A stretch of 33,495 nucleotides of DNA from Thomasclavelia sp. (GCA_020024765.1 JAHHTG010000003.1:1-33495), one strand, 5' to 3'; counted from the first letter of the stretch, positions 1-8,507 are shown. Notes: a model not told the origin generated them from the sequence alone. Program-made: numbers and translations.

Positions 1-4
1 GCAT

Positions 5-45
5 AAAAAATACCCTCCTTACTGGTTTGTCCAGTAAAGAGGGTA
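5..45 (-). terminator. Rho-independent terminator of the dtd-folD-DUF951 operon
   Basis: Read on the minus strand, a 15-bp stem (11-25 with 31-45, one G-U-type mismatch, 5-base loop) is followed by a T run (positions 10-5). It lies just past the stop of the DUF951 gene. Confidence 0.9.
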
Positions 46-70
46 CATATCATTATCCCGACGTTTTTTA

Positions 71-274
71 TTATTCTTCAACTGGTGCTTTTTCGATAAT
101 TTTCTTGCATTTACGTTCGAAATCACGACGTTCCATCATGACAACAGCGTCGCAACCAAGACATTTAATCTTGATGTCAGCGCCCATACGAATGATACGC
201 CAATAATGGCTCTTCTTGCATGGATGGTCCTTCTTCATTTGCACAATATCGTTTAATCCATATCCATCAATCAT
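71..274 (-). CDS. DUF951 family protein
   Basis: A 67-residue protein of the DUF951 family (PF06107), conserved in Bacillota, with no established function. Family hallmarks seen: a leading 'DIVQMKK.HPC' segment, 'W.I.R.GADI.IKC.GC' around residues 26-41, and a basic 'RRDFERKCKKI' tail. The cysteines (Cys19, Cys38, Cys41) could bind metal, but that is inference. The start is an ATG preceded by an AAGGGG Shine-Dalgarno. It begins 3 bases after the folD stop, so it is the last gene of the dtd-folD operon and is followed by a strong terminator. Confidence 0.85.
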   Translation of the reverse strand: MIDGYGLNDIVQMKKDHPCKKSHYWRIIRMGADIKIKCLGCDAVVMMERRDFERKCKKIIEKAPVEE

Positions 275-277
275 AAT

Positions 278-1123
278 TTAACCCCTTTGGTAATAAGCTT
301 TTAGCACATTCTTGAGCAACATTGCGATTGTCATTGGTCCACAGCCCTTAGGTACAGGTGTAATGATTGAACAATGATCCTTAACTCTTTCAAAATCAAC
401 ATCGCCACAAAGATGACCATCAACACGGTTAATACCTACATCAATGACAACAGCTTGTTCTTTTACATAACTCTCATCAATATATTTAGGCTTACCCACA
501 GCAACAATTAAGACATCTGCGCGTTTTGCCTTTTCCTTTAAATCAATAGTACGTGAATGGCATAGCGTTACTGTCGCATGTTCAGCCACTAATAAACGCA
601 TCACGGGTAATCCAACCAAGTTCGAACGGCCAATTACACAAACATCTTTGCCGTTTAAATCAACATTAGCAGACTTTAGGATTTCCATAATACCTAAAGG
701 CGTACATGGTGCAAAACCATCTTCCCCTAAGAATAGTTTTCCAGCATTATAAGATGTTAAACCATCGACATCTTTTGAAGGGGCAATTAATTCTAGAGCC
801 ACCTTTTCTTCGTAATCATATCCACTAGGTAAAGGTAATTGAACCAAAATGCCATCAACAGATGTATCGTTATTTAAACTTAAAATTGTTTCGATTAATT
901 TAGCTTGGCCGGCATCTTCGGCTAATGTGACTAAATTAAACTCGATACCAACAAACTCGCAAGCCTTACGTTTACCTTTGATATAAGATAGTGAAGCTGG
1001 GTTTTCGCCAACTAATATCACGCTTAATTTAGGTGTCCGTTTACCTTCGGCTTTTAAAGTTTCAATTTCCTTTTTCAGGTCAACTTTAATATTTTCAGCA
1101 ATCTCACTTCCGTAAATAACCAT
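278..1123 (-). CDS. folD: Bifunctional methylenetetrahydrofolate dehydrogenase / methenyltetrahydrofolate cyclohydrolase
   Basis: A 281-residue FolD, normal family length. It interconverts 5,10-methylene-, 5,10-methenyl- and 10-formyl-THF with NADP, supplying one-carbon units for purines and formyl-Met. Seen in the sequence: 'SYIKGKRKACEFVGI' holding the catalytic Lys near residue 55, 'DGILVQLPLP', the dinucleotide-binding 'VIGRSNLVGLPVM' and the C-terminal 'PVPKGCGPMTIAMLL'. In the last motif Lys-Gly-Cys replaces the more usual Gly-Gly-Val, a mild variation. It starts 2 bases after the dtd stop, so the two are co-transcribed. Confidence 0.96.
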   Translation of the reverse strand: MVIYGSEIAENIKVDLKKEIETLKAEGKRTPKLSVILVGENPASLSYIKGKRKACEFVGIEFNLVTLAEDAGQAKLIETILSLNNDTSVDGILVQLPLPSGYDYEEKVALELIAPSKDVDGLTSYNAGKLFLGEDGFAPCTPLGIMEILKSANVDLNGKDVCVIGRSNLVGLPVMRLLVAEHATVTLCHSRTIDLKEKAKRADVLIVAVGKPKYIDESYVKEQAVVIDVGINRVDGHLCGDVDFERVKDHCSIITPVPKGCGPMTIAMLLKNVLKAYYQRG

Positions 1124-1125
1124 GA

Positions 1126-1572
1126 TTATAACTCCTTCGAATCAACCACAATGGTAATTGGGCCATCATTCTCTAACTCAATCTGCATTTCAGCTCCAAA
1201 GACACCAGTTTTAACTTCGAAACCCGCTTCTTCAAGAAGATGATTAAAATATTGGTAATCATAATCAGCTTCCGGAGGACGTTTCGCACTAATAAAACTA
1301 GGACGATAGCCACGGCTGCAATCAGCCATTAATGTGAATTGCGAGATTGATAGAATTGATCCACCGACTGTCGCTAAATTAAGATTCATCTTACCATTTT
1401 CATCATCAAACACTCTTAGACCAGCAACCTTTTTCGCAACTTTTTCAATGTCTTCGTGAGTATCGTCATCCTTAATTCCCACTAGTAACATAAATCCTTT
1501 AGCGATTTCGCTATATACTTGGCCATCAATATGGCATTTTGCATAATTTACTCTTTGAACTATTACTCTCAT
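1126..1572 (-). CDS. dtd: D-aminoacyl-tRNA deacylase
   Basis: A 148-residue DTD that removes D-amino acids (and mis-attached glycine) from tRNA as proofreading. Seen: 'MRVIVQRVNYA' at the N-terminus, the catalytic 'SISQFTLMAD' (SQFTL motif, about residues 78-86), 'GYRPSF' and the C-terminal 'NDGPITIVVDS', whose Gly-Pro makes the cross-subunit motif. It is the first gene of the dtd-folD-DUF951 operon. A perfect TATAAT on the minus strand (1585-1580) ends 7 bases before the ATG, and no good Shine-Dalgarno is present. The mRNA may therefore be leaderless. Confidence 0.95.
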   Translation of the reverse strand: MRVIVQRVNYAKCHIDGQVYSEIAKGFMLLVGIKDDDTHEDIEKVAKKVAGLRVFDDENGKMNLNLATVGGSILSISQFTLMADCSRGYRPSFISAKRPPEADYDYQYFNHLLEEAGFEVKTGVFGAEMQIELENDGPITIVVDSKEL

Positions 1573-1634
1573 GCCTTACATTATACTATAGAAGCACTCT
1601 TAACGGCACTCTTAAAGTATGATAAAATTAATCC
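1573..1634. promoter_or_regulatory. Divergent dtd / rarA promoter region with a 10-bp direct repeat
   Basis: Minus strand: TATAAT at 1585-1580 for dtd. Plus strand: TTAACG (1600-1605), a 17-base spacer and TAAAAT (1623-1628) for rarA, with an overlapping TATGAT at 1618. Both predicted start points fall on or within a few bases of the ATGs. Between the two promoters lies a perfect 10-bp direct repeat GCACTCTTAA at 1594-1603 and 1606-1615 (12-bp period), which overlaps the rarA -35. It could be an operator for both genes. Confidence 0.6.
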
Positions 1635-2888
1635 ATGAATGAACCTTTAGCTTTTAAATTAAAACCTGAAAAACTTGACGATATTATCGGTCAAGAGCAC
1701 TTAGTTGGTGAGAATGGCATCATTCGAAAATGCGTTAATCAAAAGCGTATCTTCTCAATGATTTTCTTTGGTCCACCTGGCATCGGCAAGACTTCTCTTG
1801 CAAAAGTCATCGCCAATGAACTCAACAAACCATATCGTACATTTAATGCAACTACAGGCAATAAGAAAGACTTAGATGCAATTTTTGTCGAAGCCAAATT
1901 ATCTGGAACTTTAATTCTCATCTGCGATGAAGTCCATCGTCTCAATAAGGATAAACAAGATCTTCTTTTACCGCATATTGAAAATGGTTCAATTATCTTA
2001 ATTGGAGCCACAACTGAGAATCCATATTTCAGTATTAATCCAGCCATTAGATCGAGATGTCATCTTTTTGAATTAAAAGCTTTAAATGATGACGATATTA
2101 AAGAAGCTTTAGATAAGGCAATGGCTAATCCAAAAGGTTTAAATAATGAATACATCATGGATGATGATGCTAAACAATTAATTTGCAATACCGTCAATGG
2201 CGATTTAAGATTTGCCTTGAATATTTTAGAAATTTCAGCCATTTCTTGTGAAGATAAACATATTACCGAAGCTATTGTGAAACAATATTGTCGTTTCGTT
2301 AATAACCACAGTAGTTCTGATGGTGATGGTTACTACAATCTATTATCAGCTTTTCAAAAGAGCATTCGTGGCAGTGATGTCAATGCCGCTCTTTATTACT
2401 TAGGCTTATTAGCTCAAGCCAATGACTTAAAGTCAATTAATAGAAGACTTCTTGTCATTGCCTATGAAGATATCGGTTTAGCAAATCCAGCATTATGTGC
2501 GCGCACTATCGCAGCTTGTGATACAGCAGAACGTTTAGGTTTCCCTGAAGCCATCATTCCACTTGGAGTTCATATTATCGATTTGTGTCTTGCACCAAAA
2601 TCACGAAGTGGCCACGATGCCGCTAAAGCCGCAGAAAAATTGTGTAACACCCACGCCTATGAAATGCCAAAATATTTGAATTTAACACCGGTTAACATTG
2701 ATACAAAGTATCGCTATGACACTTATGATAAATTCCATCTAATTCAATATCTACCAGATGCGATTAAAGATGTCGATTTCTTAAATCTAGGTCATACGCC
2801 TTATGAGAAACAACTTCTTCACAACTATGAAGAACTCAAACGTTTCAAACGAACAAATGATTTAAAGAAACTCTATGGTAAAGATTAA
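1635..2888 (+). CDS. rarA: Replication-associated recombination protein A (RarA/MgsA, AAA+ ATPase)
   Basis: A 417-residue AAA+ protein of the RarA/MgsA/WRNIP1 family. It acts on stalled replication forks, and the C-terminal domain tetramerises and contacts SSB. Seen: the N-terminal 'IIGQEHLVG', Walker A 'GPPGIGKTS' (about 47-55), Walker B 'ICDEVHRL' (about 97-104), sensor 1 'GATTENP', the 'R.RC' arginine-finger region, and the C-terminal 'YEDIGLANP' and 'KSRSG' typical of MgsA_C. Family proteins start at the equivalent Met, which supports this ATG. There is no Shine-Dalgarno and the -10 ends 6 bases upstream, so translation is probably leaderless. It stands alone, divergent from dtd. Confidence 0.95.
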   Translation: MNEPLAFKLKPEKLDDIIGQEHLVGENGIIRKCVNQKRIFSMIFFGPPGIGKTSLAKVIANELNKPYRTFNATTGNKKDLDAIFVEAKLSGTLILICDEVHRLNKDKQDLLLPHIENGSIILIGATTENPYFSINPAIRSRCHLFELKALNDDDIKEALDKAMANPKGLNNEYIMDDDAKQLICNTVNGDLRFALNILEISAISCEDKHITEAIVKQYCRFVNNHSSSDGDGYYNLLSAFQKSIRGSDVNAALYYLGLLAQANDLKSINRRLLVIAYEDIGLANPALCARTIAACDTAERLGFPEAIIPLGVHIIDLCLAPKSRSGHDAAKAAEKLCNTHAYEMPKYLNLTPVNIDTKYRYDTYDKFHLIQYLPDAIKDVDFLNLGHTPYEKQLLHNYEELKRFKRTNDLKKLYGKD

Positions 2889-2897
2889 CCAATCAAT

Positions 2898-2920
2898 GGG
2901 AGGATTAACCTCCCTTTTTT
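2898..2920 (+). terminator. Rho-independent terminator of rarA
   Basis: A six-bp GC-rich stem GGGAGG/CCTCCC (2898-2903 with 2909-2914) with a 5-base loop is followed directly by six T. Confidence 0.9.
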
Positions 2921-2932
2921 AATGCCTAGGCA

Positions 2933-2960
2933 TACAAAAAGTGAACCCGAAGGTTCACTT
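2933..2960 (-). terminator. Rho-independent terminator of the minus-strand membrane protein gene
   Basis: On the minus strand a 9-bp stem AAGTGAACC/GGTTCACTT (2960-2952 with 2947-2939) closes on a stable C(UUCG)G tetraloop and is followed by T's. It sits back to back with the rarA terminator. Confidence 0.9.
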
Positions 2961-2962
2961 AA

Positions 2963-4072
2963 TTAATATTCATAGACGTGATATCTAACACTATAACGAA
3001 GTTTTGGATTTAAACTATATTTTTCATTATATGGATCATAAGTGAATGTAACGCTTAAAGTATCGTTATTATCACCTTCAATATCTTGATATAGTTGGAT
3101 ATTATTTTCTTGTTGCTCAAGATAAGCTAAACTGAATTCCTTTGGAATTTCACGATATTTATAAAGATCTTCATTCGCTACTTGTACACCAGATTTTTCA
3201 AGAATTTCAAACATCTTCGCAACAATTTTATTTAGTTCATCAATGTTGGCTTGTGGTTCATCGTAATGAATATCATTATGCACATTAATGCCATTGACAT
3301 TACCATCACGGTCTAAACAGAAATCAACGCTAAGATCGATATTTTTTTCGTAATCAGTATAATAACCCGAAACATAATTAAAATTGCTCATAGCGCCATC
3401 GATATCTGGACCATACGTATTCTCAAATCCCATTTCATCTTGAAGATAAGTTTGAAGAATTATTCCATTGGTTTCAATTGCCTCTTTATCAAAGCCATTA
3501 TTATAGTGAACTAAACCCATGCATTCCGGAATAAACATGCATAATAAACCAATCGTCGGTACAAGCACGACTAGTTTTTGCCACAAACGATAATTTGGCA
3601 AATCGATGTGATAGTGATCAGCAATTTCTTTAGCTGCTTTACGAATCTCTTTTGCCGTGTTGCGAATAAGATGCATCGTGCCTTTGCCCTTAGCTGGTTG
3701 TTCAATGATGCCAATTGGATGAACATGAATATCATCTAGTTGGTCTAGTGAGTTGATTTCAAACTTTTCTTCATCACTTGAACTATTTGCTTTCTCGACA
3801 ATATTTAGCCATTTTGAACGAGTTGTGCCAATTCTAGGAACAAGTGCCATCACAATGAAAACCACCATAAAGAATGCAAACCCAACAATCATTAACGCAA
3901 TATATTTCTCGTCCATATAACCCATTAGGTAGCCATCATAAATCAAAAAGAAGATGAATGTTTCCACAACAAGCGCAATCGCAACAATAAAAGCTGGTAT
4001 TGCTAAAGACGGCCATAAGTAGTATCTTTTGACAAGCTTTACTTCAGACTTCGTTAAATTATTATCTGACAT
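2963..4072 (-). CDS. Membrane protein of unknown function
   Basis: 369 residues, family not recognised. Two hydrophobic helices lie near the N-terminus (about 22-45 and 58-82), then a cytoplasmic-looking charged stretch with a His-rich patch ('DDIHVHPIGI', about 112-121) and an amphipathic Lys/Ala-rich helix (about 137-152). A third helix follows ('LVVLVPTIGLLCMFI', about 167-182). The remaining 190 or so residues are acidic and Tyr/Asn-rich and would sit outside the cell if topology follows the three helices. No signal peptide or enzyme motif is visible. A Shine-Dalgarno-like AGAAGGGA precedes the ATG. It is monocistronic, bounded by its own terminator and the prs terminator. Confidence 0.7.
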   Translation of the reverse strand: MSDNNLTKSEVKLVKRYYLWPSLAIPAFIVAIALVVETFIFFLIYDGYLMGYMDEKYIALMIVGFAFFMVVFIVMALVPRIGTTRSKWLNIVEKANSSSDEEKFEINSLDQLDDIHVHPIGIIEQPAKGKGTMHLIRNTAKEIRKAAKEIADHYHIDLPNYRLWQKLVVLVPTIGLLCMFIPECMGLVHYNNGFDKEAIETNGIILQTYLQDEMGFENTYGPDIDGAMSNFNYVSGYYTDYEKNIDLSVDFCLDRDGNVNGINVHNDIHYDEPQANIDELNKIVAKMFEILEKSGVQVANEDLYKYREIPKEFSLAYLEQQENNIQLYQDIEGDNNDTLSVTFTYDPYNEKYSLNPKLRYSVRYHVYEY

Positions 4073-4126
4073 ATTAGTTAATCCCTTCTAATCTATATAT
4101 CTTCTAAATTATAACATTGATTTAAT

Positions 4127-4173
4127 AAAAAAGGCATAGTTGAAACTATGCCTGCATATCAGTCAAATGACTG
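4127..4173 (-). terminator. Rho-independent terminator after prs
   Basis: On the minus strand, GGCATAGTT/AACTATGCC (4152-4133) is followed by six T (4132-4127). A second small hairpin CAGTCA-AA-TGACTG (4160-4173) lies between it and the prs stop. Together they end the def-to-prs operon. Confidence 0.88.
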
Positions 4174-4190
4174 TTTAAATCGAATAAAAC

Positions 4191-5153
4191 TTATTTGTCT
4201 TCGTATAAATCGTATACTTCACTAGCTGGAGTGTGGTTAGCAATTGCAGCAACCATCTTAGAAAGCATCCAGCCAACTGATAAGACTGTAACTTTATCGC
4301 ATTGAGCTTTGAATTCTTCTGATAGAGGAATTGTGTTAGTTACAATCATCTTGTCGATAGGTGAGTTTTGGATATTAGTTGCAGCCTTGCCTGAGAATAC
4401 AGCATGAGTTACTGCAGCGTGAATATTCTTAGCACCTTTTTCTTTTAGTAATGCACAACCAGCAACTAAAGAACCGCCTGTATCACACATATCATCAATT
4501 ACGATACAGTCTTTACCATCAACGTCACCGATAACATTATTAGCTTCGCAAACGTTAGGTCTTGGACGACGCTTATCGATGATAGCCATTGGAACACCTA
4601 ATCTGTCAGCTAAGTTACGCGCACGAGTAGTTCCACCATGGTCAGGTGATACAACAACTGTATTGCTTAAGTCTAAGCCTGAGTTCTTGTAGTATTGAGC
4701 AATCATTGGGATGCATGTTAAATCATCTGTTGGGAAATTGAAGAATCCTTGGATTTGAGCAGCGTGCAAGTCGATTGTGACAACACGATTAGCACCAGCT
4801 GCATCTAGTAAGTCAGCAACTAGTTTTGAAGTGATTGGTTGTCTTGGGCTAGCTTTACGATCTTGACGAGCATAACCATAGTAAGGGATAACGCAAGTAA
4901 TTTCGCTAGCTGATGCACGTTTCATTGCATCAATCGCAACAAGTAGTTCCATTAATCTTTCAGTAACAGGGTTGCAAGTACTTTGAACTAAATATACTTT
5001 TTTACCACGGACTGTTTCTTCTGGTGTTACAAGAATTTCACCATCAGCGAAGTGCTTTACGGAAATCTTTCCTGGTTCTAAATTCAAATAGTTACAGATT
5101 TCGCTAACTAATTCTGTACTTGAAGTTAGAGCAAATACCATTGTTTCATTCAT
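4191..5153 (-). CDS. prs: Ribose-phosphate pyrophosphokinase (PRPP synthetase)
   Basis: A 320-residue class I PRPP synthetase making PRPP from ribose 5-phosphate and ATP, the entry point to purine, pyrimidine, His, Trp and NAD synthesis. Seen: 'KHFADGEI', 'YGYARQDRKASPRQPIT' (flexible ATP loop, about 90-106), 'DLHAAQIQGFF' (metal ligand His), 'VVSPDHGGTTRA', the catalytic loop 'IDKRRPRPN' and the PRPP-binding 'CIVIDDMCDTGGSLV' (about 210-224). An AGGAGA Shine-Dalgarno precedes the ATG. It follows glmU by 6 bases, the same glmU(gcaD)-prs order as in Bacillus, and ends the operon. Confidence 0.97.
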   Translation of the reverse strand: MNETMVFALTSSTELVSEICNYLNLEPGKISVKHFADGEILVTPEETVRGKKVYLVQSTCNPVTERLMELLVAIDAMKRASASEITCVIPYYGYARQDRKASPRQPITSKLVADLLDAAGANRVVTIDLHAAQIQGFFNFPTDDLTCIPMIAQYYKNSGLDLSNTVVVSPDHGGTTRARNLADRLGVPMAIIDKRRPRPNVCEANNVIGDVDGKDCIVIDDMCDTGGSLVAGCALLKEKGAKNIHAAVTHAVFSGKAATNIQNSPIDKMIVTNTIPLSEEFKAQCDKVTVLSVGWMLSKMVAAIANHTPASEVYDLYEDK

Positions 5154-5159
5154 TTTATT

Positions 5160-6263
5160 CTATTTCTCCTTATGAATATATGTGTAACCGCGACCTTCTT
5201 TAACGCTTTGACGTGATCTTGCGATTGCCATATCTCCGTCTAAAACGTCATCTGTAATTGTCGAACCGGCAGCTACCAAAACATTAGACCCAATCTTAAT
5301 TGGGGCAATTAAATTGGAATTAGATCCAATAAATGAGTGGTCACCAATTTCTGTATGGAACTTGTGAGCACCATCATAATTAGCTGTAATAACACCACAA
5401 CCAATATTTACATCTTCACCCACCGTTGAATCACCTAAGTATGTTAAGTGAGCACAGCGTGATTTATAACCAAATTTTGTGTTCTTAAATTCAACGAAGT
5501 TACCAATACGAACATTATCTCCAACTTCACAATTCATTCTTAAGTGTGAATTTGGACCACATGTCACATTTGCGCCAACAGTTGAATCAGTGATACGGCT
5601 AGAAAGAATCTTAGTATTCTTACCAATCTTCGCATTATTTAAGTAACTATTAGCGAAAATTGTCGCATCAGCACAAATCTTTGTGTGACCTTCTAGGTAA
5701 ACATCAGGATAGATTGTTGCGTTCTTTTCAATCACAACATCTGGTCCGATGTATGTTCGTTCTAAATCAATAAAGTTAACACCATTGTTTAAATGGTAGT
5801 TATTGATGATGTTACGAAGATGAACATTTAGTTCATAAACATCACGGTTTGTCTTGATAATCTTTGTTTCTTCTTCAGGAAGTGTTACGATTTCAAAACT
5901 TAAATCTTTAATATTCACTAAATCACGAATATTTAATTTAATAATTTGTGTATTAGCGATACGGGCATTTGCATGAGCAAACATTGCTTCATATGATGCG
6001 CTCTTTAAGTATGGATATAAACCATCCAAGACAATCACATCAGCACTTTCTTCATTTAATGCCTTAACTGCTTCATAAAGTGTTTTAACAACTTCAGCAT
6101 CAGTTACTGTTAAATCTTCCTTATCCGCAACCACATAGATTCGGTCAAGGCCAGCTTCTTTTAATTCGTGAATTTCGAAGTCAATTAAGTAACGATCAAC
6201 AGTTGGTTTTAAAGCTAAAGCCAATTTTTCAGTTGTATCTAGTAAAATAATTGCACTTTTCAT
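5160..6263 (-). CDS. glmU: GlmU-like protein: intact acetyltransferase half, degenerate uridyltransferase half
   Basis: 367 residues against about 450 for bifunctional GlmU. The C-terminal left-handed beta-helix (from about residue 170, hexapeptide repeats) matches the GlmU glucosamine-1-phosphate N-acetyltransferase domain. The catalytic His is in 'AHLTYLGD', and 'GCGVITANYDGAHKFHT' holds the conserved Asn and Lys. The N-terminal half, normally a 230-residue uridyltransferase opening with LxxGxGTxM, is about 145 residues and begins 'KSAIILLDTTEKLALAL' with no nucleotide-binding signature. Only the acetyltransfer step looks supported. The gene order ispE-glmU-prs matches Bacillus, so it is the positional glmU. 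A TTG 3 bases upstream could also be the start; GGAGGGG serves either. Confidence 0.85.
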   Translation of the reverse strand: MKSAIILLDTTEKLALALKPTVDRYLIDFEIHELKEAGLDRIYVVADKEDLTVTDAEVVKTLYEAVKALNEESADVIVLDGLYPYLKSASYEAMFAHANARIANTQIIKLNIRDLVNIKDLSFEIVTLPEEETKIIKTNRDVYELNVHLRNIINNYHLNNGVNFIDLERTYIGPDVVIEKNATIYPDVYLEGHTKICADATIFANSYLNNAKIGKNTKILSSRITDSTVGANVTCGPNSHLRMNCEVGDNVRIGNFVEFKNTKFGYKSRCAHLTYLGDSTVGEDVNIGCGVITANYDGAHKFHTEIGDHSFIGSNSNLIAPIKIGSNVLVAAGSTITDDVLDGDMAIARSRQSVKEGRGYTYIHKEK

Positions 6264-6319
6264 CAAATTTACCCCTCCAACTTACAATATTTTAACCCAT
6301 TTCAGACTTTAATAAAAGT

Positions 6320-7159
6320 TTATTTCAGAATTCTTGCGATTCGGGCAAAATATCCTCGTTTATACATAATAATTTGTGCACGTTTCAATAATTCTTCGTC
6401 GCGCGTAATCGCAAAAACTGTCGAACCACTGCCACTCATTAAGGCATTATCAAAGCCTAATTTGAGTAGTTGTTTCTTAACCTTGTAAATATTTTTGTTT
6501 AATTTAAAGGATGGTTCTTCAAGACTATTACCTAAACTTTGGACAAAACCTTCATAGTCATCATTTTCAAGTAAACCTTGCATTTTCTTGATATCGGGGT
6601 GATCACAAGTCTCTAAATCGAGATTCGAAAATGATTCTTTTGTGGATACCCCACTTCTTGGTTTGACTAGCAAAACCCCAAAGTCACAGTTACAATCAAA
6701 TGGCTTAACGATATCGCCTGTCCCTTCGACCAACGAAGGTCGATTAACTAAACAAAAGTAAACATCACTACCTACCGCTAAGGCCGCTTCTTTTAAATCC
6801 ACATCACTCATATTGAGGTTTAACAATTTATTTACAGCTTTAATCACTGCTGCTCCATCACTCGAACCACCCGCTAAGCCAGCTCTAGTAGGAATTTGTT
6901 TATTTAATTGAATCTTAAAGTTTTCTTTAAAACCATATTTTTCTTTTAAATGTTCAATGGCCACAAAGATTGTATTATTGGGATTCGCGCCAACATAGTC
7001 TTGATTGCAAGTAAAACTCATTTCAGGCGCCACTTCAATCTTGATTTCATCATAGAAATTAAGCGGTACCATAATCATCTCTAAATCATGGTAGCCATTA
7101 GGCAAGTCGCCCTTTACATTTAAGCCTAAATTGATCTTGGCATAGGCTCTAGTGTACAT
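6320..7159 (-). CDS. ispE: 4-diphosphocytidyl-2-C-methyl-D-erythritol kinase
   Basis: A GHMP kinase of about 279 residues phosphorylating CDP-methylerythritol in the MEP isoprenoid pathway. Seen: 'TRAYAKINLGL' at the N-terminus with the catalytic Lys, 'PTRAGLAGGSSDGAAVI' (the GHMP glycine-rich ATP loop, about 88-104), 'VGSDVYFCL' with the catalytic Asp, and the C-terminal 'LMSGSGSTVFAI'. The chosen ATG has a GAGG six bases upstream and gives the family-typical N-terminus. A possible TTG four codons earlier lacks such spacing. It overlaps the ksgA end by 11 bases, suggesting coupled translation. Confidence 0.95.
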   Translation of the reverse strand: MYTRAYAKINLGLNVKGDLPNGYHDLEMIMVPLNFYDEIKIEVAPEMSFTCNQDYVGANPNNTIFVAIEHLKEKYGFKENFKIQLNKQIPTRAGLAGGSSDGAAVIKAVNKLLNLNMSDVDLKEAALAVGSDVYFCLVNRPSLVEGTGDIVKPFDCNCDFGVLLVKPRSGVSTKESFSNLDLETCDHPDIKKMQGLLENDDYEGFVQSLGNSLEEPSFKLNKNIYKVKKQLLKLGFDNALMSGSGSTVFAITRDEELLKRAQIIMYKRGYFARIARILK

Positions 7160-7985
7160 GTAACACCTCAAACATCTTAATAAATATTTCTAAGTCCAAC
7201 TCTTGAGCGCGACATGTATCTTTTAGGTTCAATGTCTCAAAAACACATTTAATTTCTTCGATACTGTAAGCTTCTTTGAGGTTATTGTATAAAGTCTTAC
7301 GACGTTGTTTAAAAGCCAATTTAACCATTGTATAAAAGGCTTGTTCATCAGCTAAAGGCAATTTATCCTTAGGTTCAAAGACAATGACAGCACTATCAAC
7401 ATTAGGTTTAGGATTAAAGACATGCTTTGAGACATTCATTAATAATCTAACGTTATAGGCATATTGAACAATAACGCTTAAGGCGTTGTAGTCCTTAGAA
7501 TTCACAGTAGCTTTAAAACGATCAGCTACTTCCTTTTGTACCATGACACTAATGCGTTTAATCTTTAAATCGCTTTCGAATAGTTTAAAGAGAATAGGCG
7601 TTGTGATGTAGTATGGAAGATTGGCACAAACTACAATTTCTTCATCATGATACGGAACAGTGTTTAAATCTAAATCAAGAAAATCTTGATAGACAATCTC
7701 AACGTTATCATAAGCACTTAGAGTATCATCTAAGACCTTTAAAAGGTTTTGGTCAATTTCATAAGAGATGACATTCCGCGAATATCTCGCAAGCATCTCA
7801 GTTAATGAACCAATCCCTGGGCCAATTTCAATTGTCGTTAACTCTTTACTACAAGATGATTTAGCAATCTTATCAACAACATTCGAATCAATTAAAAAGT
7901 TTTGTCCAAATTTCTTTTGTGCCTTTAATTGATATTTATCTAAGATTTCATTCGTTCTAGCTATAGTTGCGATATCTTTGCTCAT
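7149..7985 (-). CDS. ksgA: 16S rRNA dimethyladenosine transferase
   Basis: A 278-residue KsgA/RsmA that dimethylates the two adjacent adenines in the 3'-terminal hairpin of 16S rRNA during late 30S assembly. Seen: 'KKFGQNFLID', SAM motif I 'TIEIGPGIGSLTEML' (about 51-65), 'YEID', the catalytic motif IV 'CANLPYYITTPILFKL' (about 119-134), 'QKEVADRF' and the C-terminal 'FKQRRKTLYNNL'. Its ATG overlaps the rnmV TGA stop (ATGA), so the two are translationally coupled. The rnmV-ksgA pairing is conserved in Bacillota. Confidence 0.97.
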   Translation of the reverse strand: MSKDIATIARTNEILDKYQLKAQKKFGQNFLIDSNVVDKIAKSSCSKELTTIEIGPGIGSLTEMLARYSRNVISYEIDQNLLKVLDDTLSAYDNVEIVYQDFLDLDLNTVPYHDEEIVVCANLPYYITTPILFKLFESDLKIKRISVMVQKEVADRFKATVNSKDYNALSVIVQYAYNVRLLMNVSKHVFNPKPNVDSAVIVFEPKDKLPLADEQAFYTMVKLAFKQRRKTLYNNLKEAYSIEEIKCVFETLNLKDTCRAQELDLEIFIKMFEVLHVH

Positions 7986-8506
7986 TTTAGTAACTCCGCG
8001 ATTTCTTCTTTTGTTTTGTTTAACATGTTTAGACGCTTTAATAAAGTCTTGGCATTAGCCTCACCAATGTGAAGGGCTTTACCGACAATCTTACGACGAT
8101 CTTTAGCTTGTTCATCACCGCTAAGACCTAAATCGACTAAATCATTCATCATTAAATTGGTTTGGTTGGTTTGATAAGTCATTAAGTGCTCTAAGGCTTC
8201 TTTTAGGACTTCGTAGTCTGCATGCTCAACTCCAACCTTTTTCGTTGTGCGCGCATCTTCTTTTAACACGAAAGCATTCTTACAATTGGGAACAGCTTCA
8301 TTAATTGTTTTGCGAATCTTGTCGCCTGGCGAATCAGGATCTAAGAATAAAATTACACCACGAGTTTCATTTACTTCTCGAATTAATTCAATAGTTTCTT
8401 TATCGATTGCAGAACCATGAGTGATGATTGTATCGCAATTGAAGAATGACTTAAGATGTTCTGCATCATTTTTTCCTTCACAGACAATTACTTCTTTAAT
8501 ATCCAT
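7982..8506 (-). CDS. rnmV: Ribonuclease M5 (Toprim domain, 5S rRNA maturation)
   Basis: 174 residues; RNase M5 makes the mature ends of 5S rRNA. Seen: the Toprim opening 'KEVIVCEGKNDAEHL' with the catalytic Glu, 'IILFLDPDSPGDKIR'-type DxD motif (reads 'VILFLDPDSPGDKIR'), 'VEHADYEVLKEAL' and the C-terminal 'RRKIVGKALHIGEANAKTLLKRLNM' RNA-binding segment. The ATG chosen has GGAG seven bases upstream and gives the family N-terminus. An in-frame ATG eight codons earlier would overlap tatD without a ribosome site. The stop is TGA, which shows UGA is a stop in this organism. Confidence 0.94.
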   Translation of the reverse strand: MDIKEVIVCEGKNDAEHLKSFFNCDTIITHGSAIDKETIELIREVNETRGVILFLDPDSPGDKIRKTINEAVPNCKNAFVLKEDARTTKKVGVEHADYEVLKEALEHLMTYQTNQTNLMMNDLVDLGLSGDEQAKDRRKIVGKALHIGEANAKTLLKRLNMLNKTKEEIAELLK

Positions 8507-8507
8507 C

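Noticed and set aside
1739..2047. Minus-strand frame opposite rarA
   Set aside because: Opposite-strand shadow of the conserved AAA+ core; no start signal.
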